A DNA stretch of 64,000 bases from the NCBI GenBank assembly GCA_033964015.1, contig CM066921.1:22921355-22985354 (forward strand), read 5' to 3'. Below, piece after piece: positions 22,398 to 34,912 of the stretch; position 1 is the stretch's first letter; each line of letters opens with the position of its first letter. The notes beneath the pieces are model-generated. The model saw only the letters and a program-made list of their open reading frames with translations, did no database searches and was not told the DNA's origin. Source of the stretch: Scolanthus callimorphus (taxonomy: Eukaryota; Cnidaria; Anthozoa; Actiniaria; Edwardsiidae). The position numbers were made by a program, and so were the translations under genes.

Positions 22398-22884
22398 TTT
22401 TGGGAGCTAGTACACTTTGGAAAAAGTCTCTTTATTTCAGAAAAAAGAATAAACGGAAAGGAAAGAAAGGAAAGCGCGATCTCTGTTTCAGTTATAGTAG
22501 GCGAAGCACCTAATTTTTTGCGGGAATATTTCCACCGAGGGCGCGGTGTTAAATCAATTAACTCGCACGTTTTCTCATGAAATACAATTTTTTTAGCTGT
22601 ATTCGTAGCTGCCAGTATAAAATCACTTGTGTGCGTTAGATGACTGCAGACGTACAAAACTTGCGCGCAATAGAACACGACGACGTCATAGACACAATCA
22701 AGCGAGTTAGAACGTAACGATGTAATTTGCGGAAAATAGTTTGTCGAATCTCTTCGATTGTTCGTGCAGGGACGGACAAAATGACTTGAAAAGCGTGGGT
22801 TCCGTGGGATTAAAACTGCAATGCTGAAGTAGGTAAACTCCAAATCCTCCAATTCAAATACGCTACAGGAAACCAAGCTTAGAC

Positions 22885-23003
22885 GTCTACGGCCATACCA
22901 TCGGGAAAGCACCGGTTCTCGTTCGATCACCGAAGTTAAACCCGGTCGGGCGAAGATAGTACTTAGACGGGTGACCGCTTGGGAATACTTCGTGCTGTAG
23001 ACT
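22885..23003 (+). rRNA. 5S rRNA: 5S rRNA gene, copy 34
   Basis: Same as copy 1, including the interrupted CTATTTTGGGAGC terminator. First gene of the second copy of the 0.5-4.9-kb block. Confidence 0.96.
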
Positions 23004-23500
23004 ATTTTGGGAGCTAGTACACTTTTGGAAATAGTCTCTCTTATTTCAGAAAAAGAATAAACGGAAAGGAACGAAAGGAAAGCGCGACCTCTGTTTCAGT
23101 TATAGTAGGGCGAAGCACATAATTTTTTGCGGGATATTTCCAACGAGAGCGCGGTGTTAAATTAATTAACTCGCACGCTTTCTCATGAAATCCAATTTTT
23201 TAGCTGTATTCGTAGCTGCCAGTATAAAAATCACTTTGTGCATTAGATGGCTGCATAACGTACAAAACGTGCGCGCAATAGAACACGACGACGTCATAGA
23301 CACAATCAAGCGAGTTAGAACGTAACGATGCAACAATTGCAAATGCGGAAAATAGTTTGTCGAACCTCTTTGATCGTTTGTGCAGGGACGGACAAAAATG
23401 ACTTGAAAAGCGTGGGTTCCGTGGGATTAAAACTACAATGCTGAAGTAGGTAAACTCAAAATCCTCCAATTCAAATACGCTACAGGAACCAAGCTTAGAC

Positions 23501-23619
23501 GTCTACGGCCATACCATAGGGAAAGCACCGGTTCTCGTTCGATCACCGAAGTTAAACCCGGTCGGGCGAAGATAGTACTTAGACGGGTGACCGCTTGGGA
23601 ATACTTCGTGCTGTAGACT
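23501..23619 (+). rRNA. 5S rRNA: 5S rRNA gene, copy 35
   Basis: CCATAGGG marker, counterpart of 1,147. The upstream spacer has a small extra GCAACAATTGCAAAT near 23,330. Confidence 0.96.
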
Positions 23620-23875
23620 TTTTGGGAGTTAGTACACTTTTGGAAATAGTCTCTCTTTATTTCAGAAAAAGAATAAACGAAAAGGAAAGAAAGGAAAGCG
23701 CGACCTCTGTTTCAGTTATAGTAGGGCGAAGCACACTAATTTTTGCGGGAATATTTCCACCGAGGGCGCGGTGTTAAATCAATAACTCGCACGCTTTCTC
23801 ATGAAATACAATTTTTTTAGCTGTATTCGTAGCTGCCAGTATAAAAATCACTTTGTGCGTTAGATGGCTGCATGA

Positions 23876-24154
23876 AAAAAGAGGAGGTCTGTCAGTCTTC
23901 CCATGAGCACCTGCGCGAGATTTTTGAAACTACCCGCCAAAACGGACAGGTTCCGGGGAAAAAAGCGAGAAAACAGATGTGAAATCCCCAATAAAAAAAT
24001 TCTTAGAGCACCAATATGCAACCTGATAAATAGACTAAAAGTTATGAAATGAACTCGTGGTTTAGCTAAATTCTGACTTCATAATGTCAAGCAGGCGGAA
24101 AAAAACAAGGGCACGACTTTGCCGCAAATCTCTGCACGGACATTTTGTCCAGGC
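23876..24154. repeat. Unrelated insert in chimeric unit, copy 4
   Basis: Counterpart of the insert at 1,525, with the same joins and more small deletions. Confidence 0.85.
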
Positions 24155-24192
24155 GACGGGTGACCGCTTGGGAATACTTCGTGCTGTAGACT
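24155..24192 (+). pseudogene. 5S rRNA: 5S rRNA 3' fragment (38 nt), chimeric unit 4
   Basis: Nt 82-119 only. The terminator is reduced to T4. Confidence 0.95.
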
Positions 24193-24678
24193 TTTGGGAG
24201 TTAGTACACTTTGGAAATAGTCTCTCTTTATTTCAGAAAAAGAATAAACTGAAAGGAAAGACAGGAACGCGCGACCTCTTTTTCAGTCATAGTAGGGCGA
24301 AGCACCTAATTTTTTGCGGGAATATTTCCACCGAGAGGCGGTGTTAAATCAATAAACTCGCACGCTTCTCATGAAATACAATTTTTTAGCTGTATCGTAG
24401 CTGCCGTATAAAAAATCACTTTTGTGCATAGATGGCTGCATGACGTACAAAACGTGCGCGCAATAGAACACGACGACGTCATAGACACAATCAAGCGAGT
24501 TAGAACGTAACGATGCAATTAGCGGAAAATAGTTTGTCGAACCTCTTCGATCGTTCGTGCAGGGACGTACAAAATGATTGAAATGCGTGGGTTCCGTGGG
24601 GATTAAAACTACAATGCTGAAGTAGGTAAAACTCAAATTCTCCAATTCAAATACGCTACAGAAAAACCAAGCTTAGAC

Positions 24679-24796
24679 GTCTACGGCCATACCATCGGGA
24701 AAGTACCAGTTCTCGTTCGATCACCGAAGTTAATCCGGTCGGGTGAAGATAGTACTAAGACGGGTGACCGCTTGGGAATACTTCGTGCTGTAGACT
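24679..24796 (+). rRNA. 5S rRNA: 5S rRNA gene, copy 36 (divergent variant)
   Basis: Counterpart of 2,341 (GTACCAG, TTAATCC, ACTAAGACG), one base shorter. Confidence 0.92.
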
Positions 24797-25279
24797 TTTT
24801 TGGGAATTAGTACACTTTTGGAAATAATCTCTCTTTATTTCAGAAAAAGAATAAACGGAAAGGAAAGACAGGAAAGCGCGACCTCTGTTTCAGTTATAGT
24901 AGGGCGAACACCTAAATTTTTGCGGGAATATTTTCACCGAGGGCGTGGTGTTAAATCAATTAACTCGCACGCGTTTCATGAAATACAATTTTTAGCTGTA
25001 TTCGTAGCTGACAGCTAAAAATCACTTGTGCGTTAGATGGCTGGATGACGTACAAACGTTCGCGCAATAGAACACGACGACGTCATAGACACAATCAAGC
25101 GAGTTAGAACGTAACGATGCAATTAGCGGAAAATAGTTTGTCGAACCTCTTCGATCGTTTGTGCAGGGACGGACAAAATGACTGAAAAGCGTAGGTTCCG
25201 TGGGATTAAAACTACAATGCTGAAGTAGGTAAACTCAAATTCTCCAATTCAAATACGCTACAGGAAACCAAGCTTAGAC

Positions 25280-25393
25280 GTCTACGGCCATACCACGGAA
25301 AGAACCGGTTCTCGTTCGATCACGAAGTTAAACCGGTCGGGTGAAGATAGTACTTAGACGGGTGACCGCTGGGAATACTTCGTGCTGTAGACT
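25280..25393 (+). rRNA. 5S rRNA: 5S rRNA gene, copy 37
   Basis: Counterpart of 2,951 with five missing bases spread over the gene (ACCACGGAAAG, ATCACGAAG, AAACCGGTC, CCGCTGGG). It lies in an indel-rich stretch, so the losses may be consensus errors. Confidence 0.85.
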
Positions 25394-25872
25394 TTTTGGG
25401 AATTAGTACACTTTTGGAAATAGTCTCTTTATTTAGAAAAAGAATAAACGGAAAGGAAAGAAAGGAAAGCGCGACATCTGTTTCAGTTATAGTAGGGCGA
25501 AGCACCTAATTTTGCGGGAATATTTCCACCGAGGGCGCGATGTTAAATCGATTAACTCGCACGCTTTCTCATGAAATACAATTTTTTAGCTTTATTCGTA
25601 GCTAGTATAAAAATCGCTTTGTGCGTTAGATGGCTGCATGACGTACAAAACGTGCGCGCAATAGAACACGACGACGTCATAGACACAATCAAGCGATTTA
25701 GAACGTAACGATGCAATTAGCGGAAAAAGTTTGTCGAACCTCTTCGATCATGTGCAGGGACGGACAAAATGACTTGAATAGCGTAGGTTCCGTGGGATTA
25801 AAACTACAATGCTGAAGTAGGTAAACTCAAATTCCTCCAATTCAAACACGCTACAGGAAACCAAGCTTAGAC

Positions 25873-25988
25873 GTCTACGGCCATACCATCGGGAAAGAAC
25901 CGGTTCTCGTTCGATCACCGAAGTTAAACCCGGTCGGGCGAAGATAGTACTTAGACGGGTGACCGCTTGGGAAACTTCGTTGTAGACT
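25873..25988 (+). rRNA. 5S rRNA: 5S rRNA gene, copy 38
   Basis: Bases lost near the 3' end (GGGAAACTTCGTTGTAGAC). Otherwise like 3,555. Confidence 0.88.
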
Positions 25989-26475
25989 TTTTGGGAGTTA
26001 GTACACTTTTGGAAAAAGTCTCTTTATTTCAGAAAAAGAATAAACGGAAAGGAAAGAAAGGAAAGCGCGATCTCTGTTTCAGTTATAGTAGGGCGAAGCA
26101 CCTAATTTTTGCGGGAATATTTCCACCGAGGGCGCGGTGTTAAATCAATTAACTCGCACGTTTTCTCATGAAATACAATTTTTTAGCTGTATTCGTAGCT
26201 GCCAGTATAAAAATCACTTGTGTGCGTTAGATGACTGCATGACGTACAAAACTTGCGCGCAATAGAACACGACGACGTCATAGACACAATCAAGCGAGTT
26301 AGAACGTAACGATGTAATTTGCGGAAAATAGTTTGTCGAATCTCTTCGATTGTTCGTGCAGGGACGGACAAAATGACTTGAAAAGCGTGGGTTCCGTGGG
26401 ATTAAAACTGCAATGCTGAAGTAGGTAAACTACAATCCTCCATTTCAAATACGCTACAGGAAACCAAGCTTAGAC

Positions 26476-26591
26476 GTCTACGGCCATACCATCGGGAAAG
26501 CACCGGTTCTCGTTCGATCGCCGAAATAAACCCGGTCGGGCGAAGATAGTACTTAGACGGGTGACCGCTGGGAATACTTCGTGCTGTAGAC
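26476..26591 (+). rRNA. 5S rRNA: 5S rRNA gene, copy 39
   Basis: Counterpart of 4,165 (ATCGCCGAA). The 3' end is GTAGACATTTGGG, leaving only three T, a poor pol III terminator. Confidence 0.87.
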
Positions 26592-27072
26592 ATTTGGGAG
26601 TTAGTACACTTTTGGAAATAGTCTCTCCTTATTTCAGAAAAAGAATAAACGGAAAGGAAAGAAAGGAAAGCGCGATCCCTGTTCAGTTATAGTAGGGCCA
26701 AGCACTAACTTTTTTTCGGGAATATTTCCACGAGGGCGCGTGTTAAATCAATTAACTTCCACGCTTTCTCATGAAATCCAATTTTTAGCGGTATTCGTAG
26801 CTGCCAGTAAAAAATCATTTGTGCATTAGATGGCTGCATGACGTACAAAACGTGCGCGCAATAGAACACGACGACGTCATAGACACAATCAAGCGAGTTA
26901 GAAAGTAACGATGCAATTATCGGAAAATAGTTTGTCGAACCTCTTCGATCGTTCGTGCAGGGACGTACACAATGATTTAAAAAGCGTGGGTTCCGTGGGA
27001 TTAAAACTACATGCTGAATTAGGTAAGCTCCAAATCCTCCAATTAAAATACGCTACAGGAAACCGCTTAGAC

Positions 27073-27190
27073 GTCTACGGCCATACCATCGGCAAGCACC
27101 GGTTCTCGTTCGATCACCGAAGTTAAACCCGGTCGGGCGAAGATAGTACTTAGACGGGTGACCGCTTGGGAATACTTCGTGCTGTAGACT
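27073..27190 (+). rRNA. 5S rRNA: 5S rRNA gene, copy 40
   Basis: CGGCAAGCACC, counterpart of 4,774 and the last gene of the seven-unit repeated block. Confidence 0.95.
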
Positions 27191-27679
27191 TTTTTGGAGT
27201 TAGTACACTTTTGGAAATAGTCTCTCTTTATTTCAGAAAAAGAATAAACGGAAAGGAAAGAAAGGAAAGCGCGATCTCTGTTTCAGTTATAGTAGGGCGA
27301 AGCACCTAATTTTTTTTGCGGGAATATTTCCACCGAGGGCGCGGTGTTAAATCAATAACTCGCACGCTTCTCATGAAATACAATTTTTTTAGCTGTATTC
27401 GTAGCTGCAAGTATAAAAATCACTTTGTGCATTAGATGGCTGCATGACGTACAAAACGTGCGCGCAATAGAACACGACGACGTCATAGACACAATCAAGC
27501 GAGTTAGAACGTAACGATGCAATTAGCGGAAAATAGTTTGTCGAACCTCTTCGATCGTTCGGCAGGGACTTACAAAATGACTTGAAAGCGTGGGTTCCGT
27601 GGGATTAAAACTACAATGCTGAATTAGGTAAACTCCAAATCCTCCAATTCAAATACGCTACAGGAAACCAAGCTTAGAC

Positions 27680-27798
27680 GTCTACGGCCATACCATCGGG
27701 AAAGCCCGGTTCTCGTTCGATCACCGAAGTTAAACCCGGTCGGGCGAAGATAGTACTTAGACGGTGTGACCGCTTGGGAATACTTCGTGCTGTAGACT
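27680..27798 (+). rRNA. 5S rRNA: 5S rRNA gene, copy 41
   Basis: AAAGCCCGG and GACGGTGTGACC differences, both small indels. Confidence 0.92.
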
Positions 27799-28048
27799 TT
27801 TTGGGAGTTAGTACACTTTTGGAAATAGTCTCTCCTTATTTCAGAAAAAGAATAAACGGAAAGGAAAGAAAGGAAAGCGCGACCTCTGTTTCAGTCATAG
27901 TAGGGCGAAGCACCTAATTTTTTGCGGGAATATTTCCACCGAGGGCGCGGTGTTAAATTAATTAACTCGCACGCTTTCTCATGAAATCCATTTTTTAGCT
28001 GTATTCGTAGCTGCCAGTATAAAAATCACTTGTGTGCGTTAGATGACT

Positions 28049-28479
28049 GCATGACGTACAAAACGTGCGCGCAATAGAACACGACGACGTCATACACACA
28101 ATCAAGCGAGTTAGAACGTAACGATGCAATTAGCGAAAAAAGTTTGTCGAACCTCTCGATCGTTCGTGCAGGGACGTACAAAATGACTTGAAAAGTGGGT
28201 CCGTGGGATTAAAACTACAATGCTGAATTAGGTAAAACTCAAATCCTCCAATTCAAATACACACGTTTGCATGACGTACAAAACGTGCGCGCAATAGAAC
28301 ACGACGACGTCATAGACACAATCAAGCGAGTTTGAACGTAACGATGCATTTGCGGAAATAGTTTGTCGAACTCTTCGATCGTCGTTCAGGGACGGACAAA
28401 AGACTTGAAAACCGTGGGTTCCGTGGGATTAAAACTACAATGCGAAGTAGGTACACTCAAAATCCTCCAATTCAAGTAC
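28049..28479. repeat. Partial spacer duplication 2
   Basis: Two successive upstream-spacer segments without a 5S between, joined at 28,260 through ACACGTTTGCATG. Confidence 0.93.
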
Positions 28480-28501
28480 GCTACAGGAAACCAAGCTTAG
28501 C

Positions 28502-28620
28502 GTCTACGGCCATACCATCGGGAAAGCACCGGTTCTCGTTCGATCACCGAAGTTAAACCCGGTCGGGCGAAGATAGTACTTAGACGGGTGACCGCTTGGG
28601 AATACTTCGTGCTGTAGACT
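28502..28620 (+). rRNA. 5S rRNA: 5S rRNA gene, copy 42
   Basis: Majority gene sequence. The base before the gene is changed (TTAGCGTC) and the terminator is T4. Confidence 0.95.
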
Positions 28621-29110
28621 TTTGGGAGTTAGTACACTTTTGGAAATAGTCTCTCTTATTTCAGAAAAAGAATAAACGGAAAGGAAAGAAAGGAAAGCGC
28701 GATCTCTGTTTCAGTTATAGTAGGCGAAGCACCTAATTTTTTTTGCGGGAATATTTCCACCGAGGGCGCGGTGTTAAATCAATTAACTCGCACGCTTTCT
28801 CATGAAATACAATTTTTTAGCTGTATTCGTAGCTGCCAGTATAAAAATCACTTTTGTGCATTAGATGGCTGCATGACGTACAAAACGTGCGCGCAATAGA
28901 ACACGACGACGTCATAGACACAATCAAGCGAGTTAGAACGTAACGATGCAATTAGCGGAAAATAGTTTGTCGAACCTCTTCGATCGTTCGTGCAGGGACT
29001 TACAAAATGACTTGAAAAGCGTGGGTTCCGTGGGATTAAAACCACAATGCTGAATTAGGTAAAAACCAAATCCTCCAATTCAAATACGCTACAGGAAACC
29101 AAGCTTAGAC

Positions 29111-29228
29111 GTCTACGGCCATACCATCGGGAAAGCACCGGTTCTCGTTCGATCACCGAAGTTAAACCGGTCGGGCGAAGATAGTACTTAGACGGGTGAC
29201 CGCTTGGGAATACTTCGTGCTGTAGACT
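29111..29228 (+). rRNA. 5S rRNA: 5S rRNA gene, copy 43
   Basis: One C lost (AAACCGGTC). Confidence 0.95.
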
Positions 29229-29717
29229 TTTTGGGAGTTAGTACACTTTTGGAAATAGTCTCTCCTTATTTCAGAAAAAGAATAAACGGAAAGGAAAGAA
29301 AGGAAAGCGCGACCTCTGTTTCAGTCATAGTAGGGCGAAGCACCTAATTTTTTGCGGGAATATTTCCACGAGGGCGCGGTGTTAAATAATTAACTCGCAC
29401 GCTTTCTCATGAAATCCATTTTTTTAGCTGTATTCGTAGCTGCCAGTATAAAAATCACTTGTGTGCGTTAGATGACTGCATGACGTACAAAACGTGCGCG
29501 CAATAGAACACGACGACGTCATAGACACAATCAAGCGAGTTAGAACGTAACGATGCAATTAGCGGAAAATAGTTTGTCGAACCTCTTCGATCGCTCGTGC
29601 AGGGACGTACAAAATGACTTGAAAAGCGTGGGTTCCGTGGGATTAAAACTACAATGCTGAATTAGGTAAACTCCAAATCCTCCAATTCAAATACGCTACA
29701 GGAAACCAAGCTTAGAC

Positions 29718-29837
29718 GTCTACGGCCATACCATCGGGGAAAGCACCGGTTCTCGTTCGATCACCGAAGTTAAACCCGGTCGCGCGAAGATAGTACTTAG
29801 ACGGGTGACCGCTTGGGAATACTTCGTGCTGTAGACT
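29718..29837 (+). rRNA. 5S rRNA: 5S rRNA gene, copy 44
   Basis: Extra G (CGGGGAAAG) and GGTCGCGCGAAG, related to 11,394. Confidence 0.95.
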
Positions 29838-30326
29838 TTTTTGGGAGTTAGTACACTTTTGGAAATAGTCTCTCCTTATTTCAGAAAAAGAATAAACGGA
29901 AAGGAAAGAAAGGAAGCGCGACCTCTGTTTCAGTCATAGTAGGGCGAAGCACCTAATTTTTTGCGGGAATATTTCCACCGAGAGCGCGGTGTTAAATTAA
30001 TTAACTCGCACGCTTTCTCATGAAATCCAATTTTTTAGCTGTATTCGTAGCTGCCAGTATAAAAATCACTTGTGTGCGTTAGATGACTGCATGACGTACA
30101 AAACGTGCGCGCAATAGAACACGACGACGTCATAGACACAATCAAGCGAGTTGAACGTAACGATGCAATTAGCGGAAAATAGTTTGTCGAACCTCTTCGA
30201 TCGTTCGTGCAGGGACGTACAAAATGACTTGAAAAGCGTGGGTTCCGTGGGATTAAAACTACAATCTGAAGTAGGTAAACTCCAAATCCTCCAATTCAAA
30301 TACGCTACAGGAAACCAAGCTTAGAC

Positions 30327-30445
30327 GTCTACGGCCATACCATCGGGAAAGCACCGGTTCTCGTTCGATCACCGAAGTTAAACCCGGTCGGGCGAAGATA
30401 GTACTTAGACGGGTGACCGCTTGGGAATACTTCGTGCTGTAGACT
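30327..30445 (+). rRNA. 5S rRNA: 5S rRNA gene, copy 45
   Basis: Majority sequence. Confidence 0.96.
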
Positions 30446-30934
30446 TTTTGGGAGTTAGTACACTTTTGGAAATAGTCTCTCTTTATTTCAGAAAAAGAAT
30501 AAACGGAAAGGAAAGAAAGGAAAGCGCGATCTCTGTTTCAGTTATAGTAGGGCGAAGCACCTAATTTTTGCGGGAATATTTCCACCGAGGGCGCGTGTTA
30601 AATCAATTAACTCGCACGCTTTCTCATGAAATACATTTTTTTAGCTGTATTCGTAGCTGCCAGTATAAAAATCACTTTTGTGCGTTAGATGGTTGCATGA
30701 CGTACAAAACGTGCGCGCAATAGAACACGACGACGTCATAGACACAATCAAGCGAGTTAGAACGTAACGATGCAATTAGCGGAAAATAGTTTGTCGAACC
30801 TCTTCGATCGTTCGTGCAGGGACTTACAAAATGACTTGAAAAGCGTGGGTTCCGTGGGATTAAAACTACAATGCTGAATTAGGTAAACTCCAAATCCTCC
30901 AATTCAAATACGCTACAGGAAACCAAGCTTAGAC

Positions 30935-31053
30935 GTCTACGGCCATACCATCGGGAAAGCACCGGTTCTCGTTCGATCACCGAAGTTAAACCCGGTCGGG
31001 CGAAGATAGTACTTAGACGGGTGACCGCTTGGGAATACTTCGTGCTGTAGACT
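30935..31053 (+). rRNA. 5S rRNA: 5S rRNA gene, copy 46
   Basis: Majority sequence, T7 terminator. Confidence 0.96.
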
Positions 31054-31302
31054 TTTTTTGGAGTTAGTACACTTTTGGAAATAGTCTCTCTTTATTTCAG
31101 AAAAAGAATAAACGGAAAGGAAAGAAAGGAAAGCGCGATCTCTGTTTCAGTTATAGTAGGGCGAAGCACCTAATTTTTGCGGGAATATTTCCACCGAGGG
31201 CGCGGTATAAATCAATTAACTCGCACGCTTTCTCATGAAACACATTTTTTAGCTGTATTCGTAGCTGCCAGTATAAAAATCACTTTTGTGCGTTAGATGG
31301 CT

Positions 31303-31739
31303 GCATGACGTACAAAACGTGCGCGCAATAGAACACGACGACGTCATAGACACAATCAAGCGAGTTAGAACGTAACGATGCAATTAGCGGAAAATAGTTT
31401 GTCGAACCTTCGATCGTTCGTGCAGGGACGTACAAAATGACTTGAAAAGCGTGGGTCCGTGGGATTAAAACTACAATGCTGAATTAGTTAAACTCCAAAT
31501 CCTCCAATTCAAATACACACGTTTTGCATGACGTACAAAACGTGCGCGCAATAGAACCGACGACGTCATAGACACAATCAAGCGACTTAGAACGTAACGA
31601 TGCAATTAGCGGAAAATAGTTTGTCGAACCTCTTCGATCGTTCGTGCAGGGACGTACAAAATGACTTAAAAAGCGTGGCTTCCGTGGGATTAAATACAAT
31701 GCTGAATTAGGTAAACTCCAAATCCTCCAATTCAAATAC
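31303..31739. repeat. Partial spacer duplication 3
   Basis: Join at about 31,517 with ACACGTTTTGCATG, the full nine-base inverted repeat with the following CAAAACGTG. Confidence 0.94.
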
Positions 31740-31762
31740 GCTACAGGAAACCAAGCTTAGAC

Positions 31763-31879
31763 GTCTACGGCCATACCATCGGAAAGCACCGGTTCTCGTT
31801 CGATCACCGAAGTTAAACCCGGTCGGGCGAAATAGTACTTAGACGGGTGACCGCTTGGGAATACTTCGTGCTGTAGACT
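31763..31879 (+). rRNA. 5S rRNA: 5S rRNA gene, copy 47
   Basis: TCGGAAAGCACC and GGGCGAAATAG, each with one base lost. The GCGAAATAG form is shared with 45,154. Confidence 0.94.
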
Positions 31880-32369
31880 TTTTGGGAGTTAGTACACTTT
31901 TGGAAATAGTCTCTCTTTATTTCAGAAAAAGAATAAACGGAAAGGAACGAAAGGAAAGCGCGATCTCTGTTTCAGTTATAGTAGGGCGAAGCACTTAATT
32001 TTTTGCGGGAATATTTCCACCGAGGGAGCGGTGTTAAATCAATTAACTCGCACGCTTTCTCATGAAATACATTTTTTTAGCTGTATTCGTAGCTGCCAAT
32101 ATAAAATCACTTTTGTGCATTAGATGGCTGCATGACGTACAAAACGTGCGCGCAATAGAACACGACGACGTCATAGACACAATCAAGCGAGTTAGAACGT
32201 AACGATGCAATTAGCGGAAAATAGTTTGTCGAACCTCTTCGATCGTTCGTGCAGGGACGGACAAAATGACTTGAAAAGCGTGGGTTCCGTGGGATTAAAA
32301 CTACAATGCTGAAGTAGGTAAACTCCAAATCCTCCAATTCAAATACGCTACAGGAAACCAAGCTTAGAC

Positions 32370-32488
32370 GTCTACGGCCATACCATCGGGAAAGCACCGG
32401 TTCTCGTTCGATCACCGAAGTTAAACCCGGTCGGGCGAAGATAGTACTTAGACGGGTGACCGCTTGGGAATACTTCGTGCTGTAGACT
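32370..32488 (+). rRNA. 5S rRNA: 5S rRNA gene, copy 48
   Basis: Majority sequence. Confidence 0.97.
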
Positions 32489-32974
32489 TTTTTGGGAGTT
32501 AGTACACTTTTGGAAATAGTCTCTCTTTATTTCAGAAAAAGAATAAACGGAAAGGAAAGAAAGGAAAGCGCGACCTCTGTTTCAGTTATAGTAGGGCGAA
32601 GCACCTAATTTTTGCGGGAATATTTCCACCGAGGGCGTGTTAAATCAATTAACTCGCACGCTTTCTCATGAAATACATTTTTTTAGCTGTATTCGTAGCT
32701 GCCAGTATAAAAATCACTTTGTGCGTTAGATGGCTGCATGACGTACAAAACGTGCGCGCAATAGAACACGACGACGTCATAGACACAATCAAGCGAGTTA
32801 GAACGTAACGATGCAATTAGCGGAAAATAGTTTGTCGAACCTCTTCGATCGTTCGTGCAGGGACTTACAAAATGACTTGAAAAGCGTGGGTCCGTGGGAT
32901 TAAAACTACAATGCTGAATTAGGTAAACTCCAAATCCTCCAATTCAAATACGCTACAGGAAACCAAGCTTAGAC

Positions 32975-33093
32975 GTCTACGGCCATACCATCGGGAAAGC
33001 ACCGGTTCTCGTTCGATCACCGAAGTTAAACCCGGTCGGGCGAAGATAGTACTTAGGACGGGTGACCGCTTGGAATACTTCGTGCTGTAGACT
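32975..33093 (+). rRNA. 5S rRNA: 5S rRNA gene, copy 49
   Basis: Extra G (TTAGGACGGG) and one G lost (CTTGGAAT). T7 terminator. Confidence 0.95.
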
Positions 33094-33580
33094 TTTTTTG
33101 GAGTTAGTACACTTTTGGAAATAGTCTCTCTTTATTTCAGAAAAAGAATAAACGGAAAGGAAAGAAAGGAAAGCGCGACCTCTGTTTCAGTTATAGTAGG
33201 GCGAAGCACCTAATTTTTGCGGGAATATTTCCACCGAGGGCGCGGTGTTAAATCAATTAACTCGCACGCTTTCTCATGAAACACAATTTTTTAGCTGTAT
33301 TCGTAGCTGCCAGTAAAAAATCACTTTTGTGCGTTAGATGGCTGCATGACGTACAAAACGTGCGCGCAATAGAACACGACGACGTCATAGACACAATCAA
33401 GCGAGTTAGAACGTAACGATGCAATTGCGGAAAATAGTTTGTCGAACCTCTTCGATCGTTCGTGCAGGGACGTACAAAATGACTTGAAAAGCGTGGGTTC
33501 CGTGGGATTAAAACTACAATGCTGAATTAGGTAAACTCAAATCCTCCAATTCAATACGCTACAGGAAACCAAGCTTAGAC

Positions 33581-33699
33581 GTCTACGGCCATACCATCGG
33601 GAAAGCACCGGTTCTCGTTCGATCACCGAAGTTAAACCCGGTCGGGCGAAGATAGTACTTAGACGGGTGACCGCTTGGGAATACTTCGTGCTGTAGACT
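33581..33699 (+). rRNA. 5S rRNA: 5S rRNA gene, copy 50
   Basis: Majority sequence. Confidence 0.97.
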
Positions 33700-34185
33700 T
33701 TTTGGGAGTTAGTACACTTTTGGAAATAGTCTCTCTTATTTCAGAAAAAGAAAAAACGGAAAGGAAAGAAAGGAAAGCGCGACCTCTGTTTCAGTTATAG
33801 TAGGGCGAAGCACCTAATTTTTTGCGGGAATATTTCCACCGAGGCGCGGTGTTAAATCAATTAACTCGCACGCTTTCTCATGAAATACAATTTTTTAGCT
33901 GTATTCGTAGCTGCCAGTATAAAAATCACTTTTGTGCAGATGGCTGCATGACGTACAAAACGTGCGCGCAATAGAACACGACGACGTCATAGACACAATC
34001 AAGCGAGTTAGAACGTAACGATGCAATTAGCGGAAAATAGTTTGTCGAACCTCTTCGATCGTTCGTGCAGGGACGGACAAAATGACTTGAAAAGCGTGGG
34101 TTCCGTGGGATTAAAACTACAATGCTGAAGTAGGTAAACTCAAAATCCTCCAATTCAAATACGCTACAGGAAACCAAGCTTAGAC

Positions 34186-34304
34186 GTCTACGGCCATACC
34201 ATCGGGAAAGCACCGGTTCTCGTTCGATCACCGAAGTTAAACCCGGTCGGGCGAAGATAGTACTTAGACGGGTGACCGCTTGGGAATACTTCGTGCTGTA
34301 GACT
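34186..34304 (+). rRNA. 5S rRNA: 5S rRNA gene, copy 51
   Basis: Majority sequence. Confidence 0.97.
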
Positions 34305-34793
34305 TTTTTGGGAGTTAGTACACTTTTGGAAATAGTCTCTCTTATTTCAGAAAAAGAATAAACGGAAAGGAAAGAAAGGAAAGCGCGATCTCTGTTTCAG
34401 TTATAGTAGGGCGAAGCACCTAATTTTTTGCGGGAATATTTCCACCGAGGGCGCGGTGTTAATTCAATTAACTCGCACGCTTTCTCATGAAATACAATTT
34501 TTTAGCTGTATTCGTAGCTGCCAGTTTAAAAATCACTTTTGTGCGTTAGATGGCTGCATGACGTACAAAACGTGCGCGCAATAGAACACGACGACGTCAT
34601 AGACACAATCAAGCGAGTTAGAACGTAACGATGCAATTAGCGGAAAATAGTTTGTCGAACCTCTTCGATCGTTCGTGCAGGGACGTACAAAATGACTTGA
34701 AAAGCGTGGGTTCCGTGGGATTAAAACTACAATGGAATTAGGTAAACTCCAAATCCTCCAATTCAAATACGCTACAGGAAACCAAGCTTAGAC

Positions 34794-34912
34794 GTCTACG
34801 GCCATACCATCGGGAAAGCACCGGTTCTCGTTCGATCACCGAAGTTAAACCCGGTCGGGCGAAGATAGTACTTAGACGGGTGACCGCTTGGGAATACTTC
34901 GTGCTGTAGACT
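34794..34912 (+). rRNA. 5S rRNA: 5S rRNA gene, copy 52
   Basis: Majority sequence. Confidence 0.97.

Larger units (their letters stand above)
22670..27200 (+). repeat. Seven-gene higher-order block, second copy
   Basis: Genes at 22,885, 23,501, (fragment 24,155), 24,679, 25,280, 25,873, 26,476 and 27,073 match the block at 0.3-4.9 kb gene by gene. The offset shrinks from 22,354 (copies 2 and 35) to 22,299 because this copy has many one-base losses. Confidence 0.9.
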
